Counted from the first letter of the stretch, positions 1 to 9,265 are shown. The stretch is DNA of 64,000 bases from Bartonella sp. AU16XJBT (GCF_028618665.1 NZ_JAQITF010000001.1:62001-126000); one strand, 5' to 3'. Made by a program: numbers and translations. The notes: generated from the sequence alone by a model not told the origin.

Positions 1-486
1 CTCCTTAATCTGAATAAACTTTTTCAAATTGATCGTGATGATGGCAATCTCGACCAATTTATCCTTTCAGAACAAAGACAAAGTTTTATGCTGATTGTCT
101 TTACCAAATGCATCGCCCATTGGGTAGGAACGATGCTTCCTCTCATTTTTGCTACGCCTATTTTGTCCCTCATGCTCCACTTAGATGTAACGATAACTTT
201 TACAACAATACTTACTCTTTTATGCGGAACACCTGCTATTATTTTTATTGGCGCCATAGGAGCAGCACTTGCAAGCTCATTGTTGCATAGCACTCTTCTT
301 ATTTTCATCATTATCTTACCGTGGATCATTCCAATTATGATTTTTGGCGTTTCAGCGGCTACGGCTCCAACAAATCCAAATGCCTCTTTTCTCACTTCCC
401 TAGCTCTTCTTAGCGCTTTTTCACTTTTTTTGAGTCTCTTTAGCTCTTTTGTTGCCGCACTAACGCTCAAGCTTTTATCAGAATAA
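1..486 (+). CDS. ccmB: Heme exporter protein CcmB (5' truncated by window edge)
   Basis: CcmB is the membrane subunit of the CcmAB ABC transporter, which releases holo-CcmE during cytochrome c maturation in the inner membrane. The frame is open from base 1 and the stop is at 484-486, so 161 residues are visible. The family is usually about 220 residues, so roughly 60 N-terminal residues lie outside. The first visible residues (LLNLNKLFQIDRDDGNLDQF) fit the cytoplasmic segment after the first membrane helix. The rest is a run of hydrophobic helices ending in LTLKLLSE. ccmC follows within 40 bases in the same direction, which fits the usual ccmABCDG order; ccmA would be just upstream of the window. 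Confidence 0.9.
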   Translation, partial: LLNLNKLFQIDRDDGNLDQFILSEQRQSFMLIVFTKCIAHWVGTMLPLIFATPILSLMLHLDVTITFTTILTLLCGTPAIIFIGAIGAALASSLLHSTLLIFIIILPWIIPIMIFGVSAATAPTNPNASFLTSLALLSAFSLFLSLFSSFVAALTLKLLSE

Positions 487-523
487 TAAAAGATGATTGC
501 CGCATAGCAAAACTCTGCCTATT

Positions 524-1312
524 ATGAATTTCATGAATGAATTATCTCACACATATAAAATGAGGTCACTCCCTGCAAGTTTTGCCCGTTTTATGAAAAT
601 AAGCAAAATCATTATACCTTGGTTAGCCGGCATAACATTGTGTCTTCTTATCTTAGGACTCATTCTCGTGATGCATTCCCCTGATGACTATCAACAGGGT
701 ATGACTGTTAAGATTATGTACCTTCATGTACCTTTCGCGTGGTTGTCTACATTCTGTTATGTAACGATGAGTGTAGCGGCATTAGGAAATTTGATTTGGA
801 AATATCATCTTGCTGATGTAGCTCTCAAATGTGGCGCGCCCATTGGAGCAATTTTTACCGCCTTAGCTCTCATGACAGGAGCACTTTGGGGGCGCCCTAC
901 ATGGGGAACATGGTGGGTATGGGATGCACGGTTAACATCGGTTTTAATTCTGCTTTTTATCTATCTTGCCATTATCCTGCTTGGACGTGCTTTTGACAAC
1001 CAAGTAAAAGCCGCTCGCGCTACTGCAATTCTTACCCTTGTTGGATCTGTTAATATCCCTATTATTAAATTCTCCGTTAATTGGTGGAATACATTGCATC
1101 AACCAGCCTCTCTGTTACGTGCTGGAGGACCAACAATCGACAATACTATGTTATTGCCCCTTATAACCATGTTATTTTGTTTCATCTTTATGTTTATTAC
1201 GCTCTATTTGATGGCTATGCGAAATGAAATCAATCGTCGTCATATCCAAATACTTCAGATTAAAAAATCCCGTCGTGCACAACACCAGGACTCTTCATCA
1301 TGCTTGACCTAA
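524..1312 (+). CDS. ccmC: Heme exporter protein CcmC
   Basis: CcmC loads heme onto the heme chaperone CcmE in the periplasm. The signature tryptophan-rich motif WGTWWVWDARLTS is at about residues 127-139, and the flanking heme-ligand histidines are seen in MYLHVP and NTLHQP. Six hydrophobic segments match the family topology. The start is uncertain: an in-frame TTG at 497, and ATGs at 524, 533 and 560 are all possible, none with a clear ribosome binding site. I chose 524, giving 262 residues, near the usual length. The 3' end overlaps the next gene by 13 bases, which points to translational coupling in the ccm operon. Confidence 0.93.
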   Translation: MNFMNELSHTYKMRSLPASFARFMKISKIIIPWLAGITLCLLILGLILVMHSPDDYQQGMTVKIMYLHVPFAWLSTFCYVTMSVAALGNLIWKYHLADVALKCGAPIGAIFTALALMTGALWGRPTWGTWWVWDARLTSVLILLFIYLAIILLGRAFDNQVKAARATAILTLVGSVNIPIIKFSVNWWNTLHQPASLLRAGGPTIDNTMLLPLITMLFCFIFMFITLYLMAMRNEINRRHIQILQIKKSRRAQHQDSSSCLT

Positions 1313-1551
1313 ATGGCATCCACAGTGGACTTTTAGGAAACTTATCTTTGAAAATTGATTTTTTCCTTGGCACCCTTAAACACAAGCAAATTGTTGTTTT
1401 AAGCTATACGCTTTCTGCAATCTCCCTCTTATGTCTTATTGGCTATATTCTTTGCAAAGCCCTATACCAAAAAAAAATTCTCCAACAGCTAAACAAAAAA
1501 GAGCTGTCACAAAAAGAAAAATACAATGAAGAATATCCCTCCAAAACTTAA
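1300..1551 (+). CDS. ccmD: CcmD-like heme exporter protein D
   Basis: This is a small protein of 83 residues with one membrane helix at about residues 32-54, followed by a basic, glutamine- and lysine-rich tail. CcmD stabilises the CcmABC complex and helps release holo-CcmE. The core beginning HKQIVVLSYTLSAISLLCLI resembles CcmD in pattern (a short aromatic or hydroxyl segment, one helix, then a positively charged cytoplasmic end). It is longer than typical CcmD (50-70 residues) because of about 28 extra N-terminal residues, so the true start could be internal. It overlaps ccmC upstream and ccmG downstream. The call rests on position and topology as much as on sequence. Confidence 0.75.
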   Translation: MLDLNGIHSGLLGNLSLKIDFFLGTLKHKQIVVLSYTLSAISLLCLIGYILCKALYQKKILQQLNKKELSQKEKYNEEYPSKT

Positions 1552-2134
1552 AAAAAATATATCTTTGCCTGTTTTGTTTGTTCTTTTTGGACCATTTGTG
1601 CTTTTTCTTCTTCTCATGGTGTTTTTTTTCAACTTTATGGATAAAAAATACCCTCAAGATCCTTCTCTTCTCCCAAATGCATTAGCTGGAAAACCTGCCC
1701 CCAATACGCTCCTTCCTCTTCTTGATAAGAAAAGTTATCTTAATTCAAAACAGTTTAAAGGACGTGTCACATTGATCAATTTTTGGGGTTCTTGGTGTTT
1801 ACCTTGTCGCCAAGAGCATCCTCTTCTTATGAAAATTGCACAAGATAAGCGTTTTGATCTTATTGGTATTAATTATAAGGATAATAAAGCAAACGCCCTG
1901 CGCTTTTTAAATAGTTTTGGTAATCCTTTTAAATTGATTGGCTTTGATGTTTCAGGATATACAGCCATTGACTGGGGGGTATATGGACCACCAGAAACCT
2001 TTCTCTTGAATAAAGAGAGCATCATTATCGCCAAACATGTTGGTCCCTTAACATGGCAAATTTATCAAAAAAAAATTCTACCAAAAATTGAACAAGCAAT
2101 CATAATAGAAGAAAATAAAATATCAATAGATTGA
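1526..2134 (+). CDS. ccmG: Thiol:disulfide interchange protein CcmG/DsbE
   Basis: This is a periplasmic, membrane-anchored thioredoxin-fold protein that keeps apocytochrome c cysteines reduced before heme attachment. It has 202 residues, with one N-terminal anchor helix at about residues 12-37 and the active site W90-C91-L92-P93-C94. The motif GVYGPPETFLLN carries the cis-proline loop typical of CcmG/DsbE. The start lies inside the 3' end of ccmD, consistent with translational coupling at the end of the ccm operon. No strong terminator hairpin follows it. Confidence 0.93.
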   Translation: MKNIPPKLKKNISLPVLFVLFGPFVLFLLLMVFFFNFMDKKYPQDPSLLPNALAGKPAPNTLLPLLDKKSYLNSKQFKGRVTLINFWGSWCLPCRQEHPLLMKIAQDKRFDLIGINYKDNKANALRFLNSFGNPFKLIGFDVSGYTAIDWGVYGPPETFLLNKESIIIAKHVGPLTWQIYQKKILPKIEQAIIIEENKISID

Positions 2135-2684
2135 TTTATAAATATAATTTACCATTTTTCTCTATTAAATGAAAACATCGAACACTATGAGATTTTTTCA
2201 AATCTTTTTATGTTGAATCAAGAAAAACATCTAAGAAAAGGCTAAAAATACCTTTTTGTGCATTTTTTTAATATAAGTATAATAAAAAACGTTTTAAGTT
2301 AAAAAATATAATAATGCAGGTTTGTAAGAAGACAAAGTTTTATCGTTCTATGCACGCCATTTTATTTATAGGTTCTTATTCTCTCGATAATTTCTCTTAT
2401 GGTTATAACCAATGATCTTTTTTCGACTCTTAAGTAAGATGAATTCGAGTAAGAAAATATTGACTATAGTCAAAAAGAAGCCCTTTCGAGAGAAGAAAGT
2501 AGCTTTTACAGGGCACTCTTTTTTAAAAAGCATATCCAATGAATCGTGATTTCAACAGAAAGATCATTGATATACATCGAAAAGTGCTACTTCTAGAGCT
2601 TCATATGCGCTTGTGCTTAAGTTTTTATAGCGCGAATAAAATGGGCTTTTGTTGCAATCATCATTTTTTATGAAAAATATTTAA
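2135..2684. other. Gene-poor gap between ccmG and hslO
   Basis: About 550 AT-rich bases lie between two converging genes. The only coding-like item is a 33-codon frame at 2314-2415 (+) starting MQVCKKTKFYRSMHAILFIG. It has a basic start and a hydrophobic stretch like an export signal, then a stop. It has no clear ribosome binding site and may be the 5' relic of a secreted protein gene. The rest shows neither a convincing terminator nor a match to the repeat family found in other gaps. Confidence 0.4.
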
Positions 2685-3686
2685 TTATGTTTTTTCTTCC
2701 AAAAATTCTTGCGGTGTAAAATGATACGTTTTTGAGCAAAATTCACATGTAACTGAAATATGTTTATTTTTAACCATTTTATTGCGTTCATCAATCGGAA
2801 AACCTTCTAAGATTCCTTTAATTTTTTCGCGTGAACAAGAACATTGGTCGACAAGAGAAAAAGGATTAAAAACTCTCACACCTTGTTCATGAAAAAGACG
2901 GAACAAGAGTTGTTTACTCCCGACGTGGGGATCTGTTAATTCTGCACTTTCAATCGTTGCCATGAGTATTTTAGCTTCTTGCCATTGATTATCTAACTGG
3001 GTTTGGTTTTTTGTTTCTTCTCGTTTTTGATGAAGGTCATCTATTTTATGATGGGACGATGCTTGGGGCAAAAGTTGAGTCAAAATACCTCCAGCTCGCC
3101 AGCTTTTCTGCGGTTTTCCTTGGTTGTCACGATTGATTAATATAGCAACAGCCAAACGAATATCGGTAGGAATTTGCTCTGATTGATCAAAATAAGTACG
3201 AGCAGCTTCTTGTAAATTTGATCCATCTAATGCAACTATCCCTTGATAGGGTTGCATGTGGGGACCTTGATCAATCGTGAAAGCTAAAGTGCCTTTTCCT
3301 AAAAGTGTTTCTGAAGAGGTTTGATCATTATCTATGGCTTGTTTAAGCAGTTTTTTATCAAAACGAGCGTATCCCCGTAAACTGGAAGGAGGAGAAAAAT
3401 CGCACACCACCATATTAACGGGTCCATCGGAATGGGTTTGTAAAATAAATTTTCCCGTAAGCTTGAGAGAAGTTCCAAGCAGAACAGTTAAAAGTAAAGC
3501 TTCTGCCAGAAGATAAGAAACTGGTTCAGGGTATTGATGCCTGTTAAGAATAGAATTTAAAGTTTCCCCAAGTTGTACAGCACGTCCACGGATATCAAGT
3601 TCTTCAACTTGAAAAGGAATAACACTATCATCTTCATGCAAGGCGTTGTTATTGAGAAAGGCTCCATCTTTCGTTTGTTCACTCAT
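2685..3686 (-). CDS. hslO: Hsp33 redox-regulated chaperonin
   Basis: Hsp33 is a cytosolic holdase chaperone switched on by oxidation. From the start MSEQTKDGAF (the frame extends 24 codons further but without family similarity) the protein is 333 residues. The C-terminal zinc switch is present as CSC at about residues 277-279 and CEFC at about 310-313, the family pattern CxC-x(about 30)-CxxC. The N-terminal domain carries SDGPVNMVVCDF and a region ending GKGTLAFTIDQG, typical of the family. It is the last gene of the minus-strand argD-argF-hslO cluster, 35 bases after argF, an arrangement known in Rhizobiales. Confidence 0.95.
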   Translation of the reverse strand: MSEQTKDGAFLNNNALHEDDSVIPFQVEELDIRGRAVQLGETLNSILNRHQYPEPVSYLLAEALLLTVLLGTSLKLTGKFILQTHSDGPVNMVVCDFSPPSSLRGYARFDKKLLKQAIDNDQTSSETLLGKGTLAFTIDQGPHMQPYQGIVALDGSNLQEAARTYFDQSEQIPTDIRLAVAILINRDNQGKPQKSWRAGGILTQLLPQASSHHKIDDLHQKREETKNQTQLDNQWQEAKILMATIESAELTDPHVGSKQLLFRLFHEQGVRVFNPFSLVDQCSCSREKIKGILEGFPIDERNKMVKNKHISVTCEFCSKTYHFTPQEFLEEKT

Positions 3687-3721
3687 GGCTTTACCTTTTA
3701 TTATAATTTGTTGTAGGGAGG

Positions 3722-4657
3722 CTATTGTGGAGAGAAAAACACATCTTGTAAACACCAAGAAAGAATTGCTTTTTGAACATGAAGACGATTTTCAGCTTCA
3801 TCGAAAACCACTGAGTGCGGTCCATCAATCACAGTATCTACAACTTCTTCACCACGATGAGCAGGAAGGCAATGCATAAAAAGAGCATCAGGTTTTGCTA
3901 ATTTCATAAGAGCTTCATTAACTTGATAAGGCTGAAAAATAGAATGATGACGAGCACGAAATTCTTGTCCCATGGAGACCCATGTATCGGTCATAATACA
4001 ATCAGCATCTTGAGCCGCTTTTTGCGGATTATTGGTTAGTGTAAGATGCGCTCCTCGCTCACGTGCCCAATGTATAAATTTTTCCTGTGGTTCATTGCCT
4101 TTTGGAGTGGCAATACGCAAATGAAAATCAAAAAGAGCTGCCGCTTCAATCAACGAATGGAGCACATTATTCCCATCCCCCATCCACGCAACTATTTTGC
4201 CAGCAATTGGCCCTCGATATTCCTCATAGGTTAAGATATCTGCTAGAATTTGGCAAGGATGTGTATCATCTGTAAGGGCATTAATGACAGGAATTTGTGC
4301 ATATTGTGCCAATTCCAGCATGCGTTGATGTTTTGTTGTTCGCAATATCACGATATCCACAAAACGGGATAAAACGCGTGCCGTGTCAGCTATGGTTTCA
4401 CTATGACCAAGTTGCATCTCAGAACCCGTGAGCATTATTGTGTCTCCCCCAAGCTGGCGCATACTGATATCGAATGAAATACGGGTTCGTGTGGATGGTT
4501 TTTCGAAAATCATCGCGAGTGTTTTACCCACAAAAGGTTTTGAACCTTTCCCTGCTTTAAAAGATGCCTTAAGGATTTTTGCATAATCGATCAGGGCGCG
4601 TGCTATTGCTGGCGTTAAAATGGATAAATCCGTGAAATGACGAAGAGCATTTATCAT
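3722..4657 (-). CDS. argF: Ornithine carbamoyltransferase
   Basis: The enzyme makes citrulline from ornithine and carbamoyl phosphate in arginine biosynthesis. The 311-residue length is normal. The carbamoyl phosphate motif S55-T-R-T-R59 sits in [13 protein letters not shown], the ornithine-binding DTWVSMG is in the C-terminal half, and [11 protein letters not shown] is at about residues 259-269. It lies 21 bases downstream of argD in the same direction and just before hslO, so the three are probably cotranscribed. Confidence 0.96.
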   Translation of the reverse strand: MINALRHFTDLSILTPAIARALIDYAKILKASFKAGKGSKPFVGKTLAMIFEKPSTRTRISFDISMRQLGGDTIMLTGSEMQLGHSETIADTARVLSRFVDIVILRTTKHQRMLELAQYAQIPVINALTDDTHPCQILADILTYEEYRGPIAGKIVAWMGDGNNVLHSLIEAAALFDFHLRIATPKGNEPQEKFIHWARERGAHLTLTNNPQKAAQDADCIMTDTWVSMGQEFRARHHSIFQPYQVNEALMKLAKPDALFMHCLPAHRGEEVVDTVIDGPHSVVFDEAENRLHVQKAILSWCLQDVFFSPQ

Positions 4658-4678
4658 GTGTGTGATATTTGTCTTTCT

Positions 4679-5869
4679 TTATTGATTTGCGAAAAGATAA
4701 GCTATTGCTTTTTCAATACGATGCAAACTTTCATCTATTTCTTCTTCCCTGATGATAAGAGGAGGCAATAAGCGCACAACATTGTTGTTGGCAGCAACAC
4801 TTAAGAGATATTCATTTTCCAACGCATTGACAACAAGATTTGAAGGAACAACACATTGAATACCCACCATAAGTCCCATCCCATGAACTGCACAGATAAT
4901 ATCAGGATAGATATTGAGAATATGCCAAAGTCCACTTTTCAGTTTATCCCCCATGTTTTGCACATGGTTGAGAAAACTTGGCTCTAACAGAATATCAAGA
5001 ACACTATTTCCTACAGCCATTCCAAGAAGATTTCCTCCAAAGGTTGAACCATGGGTCCCAGGTGTCATACTTTTTGCAACTTTATCCGTTGCAAGGCAAG
5101 CGCCTAATGGAAATCCACCTCCTAATCCTTTCGCGAGGGTAAGAATATCAGGCGTGACATCACTCCATTCATAAGCAAAAAGCTTTCCTGTGCGTCCCAT
5201 ACCCGTTTGGACTTCATCAAAAATCAACAACAAACCATTATCATCGCATATTTTGCGCAAAAATCTTAAATATTCAGAAGAAACCGTTCGTATTCCTCCT
5301 TCTCCTTGAATGGGTTCAATAAGAATAGCGGCGGTATTTTTATTAACAGCGTTACACAAAGCGATTTCATCACAAAAAGGGACTTGAATAAATCCACCAG
5401 CTTTAGGTCCAAAGCCTTCAAGATATTTTGCATGCCCGGTCGCAGCAAGTGCTGCAAGTGTCCGTCCATGAAATGCCCCTTCAAAAGTAATTATTTCAAT
5501 GCGCTCTGAATGACCCGCAGCATAGTAATAATAACGTGCCGTTTTGAAGGCGCATTCTAATGCTTCAGTACCTGAATTGCAGAAAAAAACCTTATCCGCA
5601 AAACTATTTGCACAAAGCCTTGTGGCAAGAGCTGTTTGTTCAGGAGACTGAAAAAGATTAGAAACATGCCAAAGTTTTTCAGCTTGTCTTTTGAGCGTAT
5701 CAACTAATTTAGGATGGGCATACCCTAATGCATTAACAGCAATGCCAGATGTGAAATCAAGATAATGTTCTCCTTTATCGGAAATAAGCCACACACCATG
5801 CCCCTGTTCAAAATGCAAATTTCGTCGTGCAAAGCATTCATAAAGTGGTTGTATAGAGATGGCATCCAT
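4679..5869 (-). CDS. argD: Acetylornithine/succinyldiaminopimelate aminotransferase
   Basis: This PLP-dependent class III aminotransferase acts in arginine biosynthesis and often also at the succinyl-diaminopimelate step of lysine biosynthesis. It has 396 residues. Visible motifs are FCNSGTEALECAFK (PLP phosphate), IFDEVQTGMGRTGK, and the Schiff-base lysine at about residue 244 in LTLAKGLGGGFPLGA. Two adjacent ATGs start the frame (5872 and 5869); the second is used. It heads argD-argF-hslO and diverges from gcrA, as in related Rhizobiales. The dual role would fit with dapD also being present in the window. Confidence 0.95.
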   Translation of the reverse strand: MDAISIQPLYECFARRNLHFEQGHGVWLISDKGEHYLDFTSGIAVNALGYAHPKLVDTLKRQAEKLWHVSNLFQSPEQTALATRLCANSFADKVFFCNSGTEALECAFKTARYYYYAAGHSERIEIITFEGAFHGRTLAALAATGHAKYLEGFGPKAGGFIQVPFCDEIALCNAVNKNTAAILIEPIQGEGGIRTVSSEYLRFLRKICDDNGLLLIFDEVQTGMGRTGKLFAYEWSDVTPDILTLAKGLGGGFPLGACLATDKVAKSMTPGTHGSTFGGNLLGMAVGNSVLDILLEPSFLNHVQNMGDKLKSGLWHILNIYPDIICAVHGMGLMVGIQCVVPSNLVVNALENEYLLSVAANNNVVRLLPPLIIREEEIDESLHRIEKAIAYLFANQ

Positions 5870-5872
5870 CAT

Positions 5873-6353
5873 AATTCCCTTTATATTTTAACCTTTTCAA
5901 TATATACAAAGCAACACTACAAATAAAACAACATGATACATTTCGTTACGGTGCTTTCAACATTTCACTAGATTAATGATTATATCTATGGAATAAATCA
6001 TTACACCAATTGAAAAAAAGTCAATGAAGGTTCTACAAATAAGAATTTTGGGGAAAAGCCTTAAACAAAAATGAACGTTTAACCTATAATTGATTTGCAA
6101 GTTGGGGAAAACATTCTAAATAAACAATTCAAGAGGTAAAGACTCTTGTCAGGGAGTGAGTGTATATTGTAATTTACACTATAGTTAAGCAAGATGATGT
6201 GTTTTTATTTGTAAGTTCCACAGGTTGGATGATTTTCTTATGCTCATTTAGAGTGTAAAATTCTTTCATTCAGCGCATTGAAAACATTATTGAAACATTT
6301 GAAGATGCAAAGGGGGGAGCATCGCGGTGACGTAATTGGAATGGAGTGCTGAT
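5873..6353. other. Divergent intergenic region argD / gcrA
   Basis: About 480 bases should hold the divergent promoters of the argD cluster and gcrA. An imperfect direct repeat, TTGGGGAAAA followed by a T/A-rich tail, occurs near 6048-6066 and 6101-6120. Several TTAA-type sequences are present, but none forms a convincing CtrA full site. No reading frame is supportable and no copy of the dispersed repeat was seen. Confidence 0.4.
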
Positions 6354-6887
6354 ATGGGTTGGACATGTGAACGTGTTGAGCTTCTTAAGAAGCTTTGGAG
6401 TGAAGGATTAAGTGCAAGTCAAATTGCTGCTCAATTAGGTGGGGTCAGCAGAAATGCAGTCATCGGCAAGGTGCATCGATTAAAGTTGCCAGGACGTGGC
6501 AAGACAGCACAAGGAAGTGCCCGTGCGCAAAAAACTCCCGCAGGAAGCAACCCATCATCTCCACGTACGCGCCGCAACACAGCTGCGGTATCGCCAATAA
6601 GCACATCATCTGTCAACGTTGAAGAAACAACTTTAAAGACAGAATTTGTAGCAGAAGATGTAAAAGAAGTTGATATGTCCACAAAATCTAATGTAGTGGT
6701 GCCTATATCACGTCAACTTAATCTGCTACAATTGAGTGAAAATACATGTAGATGGCCGGTTGGCGATCCATTATCAGCCGATTTTCATTTTTGTGGTGCC
6801 GATTCTGATGAAAATAGCCCCTATTGTGCTTTTCATGCTAAGCTAGCATTTCAACCAATATCTGAAAGACGGCGAATAAGAATATAA
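6354..6887 (+). CDS. gcrA: GcrA cell cycle regulator
   Basis: GcrA is an alphaproteobacterial transcription factor that binds sigma70-RNA polymerase at CcrM-methylated promoters and controls division genes. The start is ATG at 6354, because GGAGTG lies at 6343-6348 at correct spacing and MGWTCERVELL is the conserved N-terminus; an in-frame TTG at 6336 is rejected. The protein is 177 residues. The helix-turn-helix part (residues 3-45, with SASQIAAQLGGVSRNAVIG) is followed by a low-complexity linker and a C-terminal domain with CRWPVGDP and YCAFHAKLAFQP, which binds the sigma factor in the family. It diverges from argD. Confidence 0.95.
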   Translation: MGWTCERVELLKKLWSEGLSASQIAAQLGGVSRNAVIGKVHRLKLPGRGKTAQGSARAQKTPAGSNPSSPRTRRNTAAVSPISTSSVNVEETTLKTEFVAEDVKEVDMSTKSNVVVPISRQLNLLQLSENTCRWPVGDPLSADFHFCGADSDENSPYCAFHAKLAFQPISERRRIRI

Positions 6888-7137
6888 GATCAGCAATATA
6901 ATTTCATATTCTGCGCTTTCTGCTTCTCATTATTCAATTTCAATGATCGAATTATTATGAGAAAGAAATTTGATGAGACTTTTAATGAATGAGAACATTT
7001 CTTCCTGAAAATATTCATAGGAATATGTTTTGAATAATACTGTTTCTCAATTTATTATGTTTTTATTCTTCGTATACCTAATAAAGTAATGTGGTGGTTA
7101 TAAAAATAATTTATCGTTTGGCAATCTGAGTGAAATC
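6888..7137. other. Gap after gcrA, no gene seen
   Basis: AT-rich sequence between gcrA and the dispersed repeat copy starting near 7138. I see no reading frame of note and no clear terminator hairpin for gcrA. Confidence 0.35.
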
Positions 7138-7560
7138 CACGAATATCTCTCTCATTTTGAGCTCCCCTATATTGAATCAATAAAAATCTTTCGTTTGCGC
7201 GTCACAAGCTAAAGGAGCCACGTAGAGTAAAAATACTTAAAGAAAAGCATGCCTCTTATAAAGCCTCTCAAATGCCAAGGGTTTTGCAATATTAAGGGCT
7301 AGCAAAGTGTGTGATGTTTCCGGCTTGCACTTTTATTAAGCGTAAAGATGGAGGTTATAACAAATTTTTACGCTTTATGGAGATTACTATTTTTCGTGCC
7401 CTGCCATTGAATAAGCTTGAAAGTATTAAGAGATATTTCTCTAAAATAAGCACGCGAATATGCAACATAAGTGTATTCTGCTTGAAATGTTCTGTTTTGC
7501 GTGAGTGGTGAAATGTCTTTAAACCATAAAAAAACAACAGCACGATGCAATGTGTAGTGT
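7138..7560 (+). repeat. Dispersed relic element, copy A
   Basis: Copy A of a diverged repeat family found in several gaps. Module 1 (7140-7320) shares the exact 14-mer CTCTCAAATGCCAA (7265-7278) with copy B and the 15-mer GCAAAGTGTGTGATG (7302-7316) with copy D. Module 2 (about 7420-7556) aligns with copy C across the AAGAGATATTTCTCTAAAAT region and with copies B and D around its TTCTG-rich part. Read as protein in shifting frames, module 1 gives ARHKLKEPRRVKILKEKHAS then YKASQMPRVLQY, close to the open frame in copy D, but broken by stops and frameshifts. A 66-codon frame at 7311-7511 lies in it and is probably chance. Confidence 0.6.
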
Positions 7561-7746
7561 ATAAGACGAATAGTCTTTATAATTCTTTATAAGAAAGTTA
7601 AAAAATAAAAGAATACTGTATTCAACGCTCTTACGTAAGAGAAGAGAATTATAATTATAAATCAATACTTATCATGCCTCTTCTATGATCTATAACATAC
7701 GGGATCTTGTAAAATCAATATTAAACCTGGAACGACTACAATAGCA

Positions 7747-8337
7747 TCACATTCCTTTTCCCGACACAAAACGACGCAACCAAACATAAAGCGCACCTTC
7801 ACCACCATGCTGACGCGCTGCTTGCTCAAACGCATGAACATAATATTGAAAAGCTGGTGTTGATAACCAATACGGAACAAATCTATACAAAGCTCCATCA
7901 CTCCCAACGGATCGACCTTTTCCTGTAATCACAAGGACATAACGCAATCCACTCTGCTGAGAGGATTGTAGAAATTTTTTTAAGAAAAAATAAGCTTCTT
8001 CCTGCATATAACCGTGAAGATCAAGACGCGCCTCAAGAGGATAACGACCTTGGGAAATTTTACGATGTGCAACACGATCAAAGAAATGAATCTTATGCGC
8101 TTGTGTAACTGCTCTCTTCTCTTTTTTAATCATTGTCAAGTATTGTTGATTTTCCTGAGAAACTGAGGGGATTTGAGTTATGCTCTGTTTTTTATCATTA
8201 TTACTTGCAATCGCTTCTGAAATAGAAGAGATTCTCTTACCATAAAGCGGTGTTGTCGTACGACAAACCATCTCCCATAAAAGGCGATCTCGTGAAGCCA
8301 ATAAATCTCTTTTTTGTCTCCATTCACTTGAGGACAT
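7747..8337 (-). CDS. Smr/MutS2 C-terminal domain protein
   Basis: The 196-residue protein has a charged N-terminal half and a C-terminal Smr domain beginning LDLHGYMQEEA at about residue 104, with VLVITGKGRSVGSDGALYRF downstream. Smr domains are nucleic-acid nicking or binding modules; stand-alone rhizobial members have no settled role. The N-terminus (residues 1-35, KRDLLASRDRLLWEMVCRTT) matches the layout of alphaproteobacterial Smr proteins. It lies 65 bases downstream of the Tim44-like gene on the same strand and is probably cotranscribed. In related genomes an mltA gene usually sits between them; none is present here. Confidence 0.88.
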   Translation of the reverse strand: MSSSEWRQKRDLLASRDRLLWEMVCRTTTPLYGKRISSISEAIASNNDKKQSITQIPSVSQENQQYLTMIKKEKRAVTQAHKIHFFDRVAHRKISQGRYPLEARLDLHGYMQEEAYFFLKKFLQSSQQSGLRYVLVITGKGRSVGSDGALYRFVPYWLSTPAFQYYVHAFEQAARQHGGEGALYVWLRRFVSGKGM

Positions 8338-8402
8338 TTCAATTTCTCATAAATCTTCAATTTCTCATAAATCATTGAGTACTTATGGAAGAAAAAAGTA
8401 CT

Positions 8403-9095
8403 TTAATTTTCATCTTCTGTAGCAAAAAGCTTCCAATTTGGATCCGGCGATAGGCTATTGCGAACAAACGTCCAAATATCCCTAATTTCTACAATCGCAT
8501 CGGGATCCCCGTCTATACGCTCGCCCTGTTCATTATAAGTAACAGAAATCATCTCACTGATAATACGTATCGTTAAAAGTTCATCCTTATCTTGTATTGT
8601 CGCCGCGACAAACTCGATTTTATTAATTCCAACAAAAGTAAACTCTATTCTTTCTTTGTTTTTTTCTCGTTCCTCAATAGCAGCACAAAAGCTCTCAAAA
8701 ACATCCTGACAAAGCAAGCTTTTAAGTTGACTGCGATCACCTTTGGCAAAAGCTGTTACAATCATTTCATAAGCAATTTGCGCACCTTTTATAAAAATTT
8801 GAGGAGAAAAATGAGGGTCAATTCTACACAGTGCTCGCAAATTTTCATTCAAAATACTTCCCTCTGGTGCAATCTTATCAATTTCACTAAAATCGCCTTT
8901 TTGTGAATTTTTTTGATGAGGGAACGAAACAATATTATCAGTCGTTTCTGCCTCAGCTTGTTTTTTAGAGCGACGTGAATAAGGATCAAAGGGAGGCTTT
9001 TCAAACCCAATTCGCTTCCCTAATACACTACGGAGTTGCACAAAAATGACAACCATAACAACAAGAGCGATGACAAGTATAACGTCAAATTCCAT
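8403..9095 (-). CDS. Tim44-like domain inner-membrane protein
   Basis: From the start MEFDVILVIALVVMVVIF (the frame extends 32 codons upstream without family character) this is a 230-residue protein. It has one N-terminal membrane helix at about residues 4-20, a charged linker, and a C-terminal Tim44-like domain (from about residue 85) with FSPQIFIKGAQIAYEMIVTA and a C-terminal DIWTFVRN. Bacterial relatives (TimA type) are membrane-anchored and were proposed to relate to mitochondrial import Tim44; their function is not firmly known. It diverges from fxsA and secB, the usual alphaproteobacterial order. Confidence 0.88.
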   Translation of the reverse strand: MEFDVILVIALVVMVVIFVQLRSVLGKRIGFEKPPFDPYSRRSKKQAEAETTDNIVSFPHQKNSQKGDFSEIDKIAPEGSILNENLRALCRIDPHFSPQIFIKGAQIAYEMIVTAFAKGDRSQLKSLLCQDVFESFCAAIEEREKNKERIEFTFVGINKIEFVAATIQDKDELLTIRIISEMISVTYNEQGERIDGDPDAIVEIRDIWTFVRNSLSPDPNWKLFATEDEN

Positions 9096-9265
9096 GGGCG
9101 CTGTCAATCTCCAAAGCTTAAGTCTGTAATAAACATTGCAGTCAATATCATTTATCAATAAATATGTAAAATAGGGAATCCTACCATTCATATATTTTTA
9201 TAGATTTTATATAAGGAGTACTCTTTAAGAATTTCTCCCCTCCTCATCCAGAAGGAAATTTTCAT

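Noticed and set aside
6048-6120. CtrA or DnaA sites upstream of gcrA
   Set aside because: TTAA-type sequences and a direct repeat are present, but none matches a full CtrA site (TTAA-N7-TTAA) or a DnaA box well enough to call.
6336-6353. TTG as a start for gcrA six codons upstream of the ATG
   Set aside because: The ribosome binding site GGAGTG lies between this TTG and the ATG at 6354, and family members begin at the MxW-type start.
9096-9191. 32-codon upstream extension of the Tim44-like gene
   Set aside because: The extension lacks membrane-anchor character and would move the N-terminal helix inward; family members start with the short helix beginning MEFDV.
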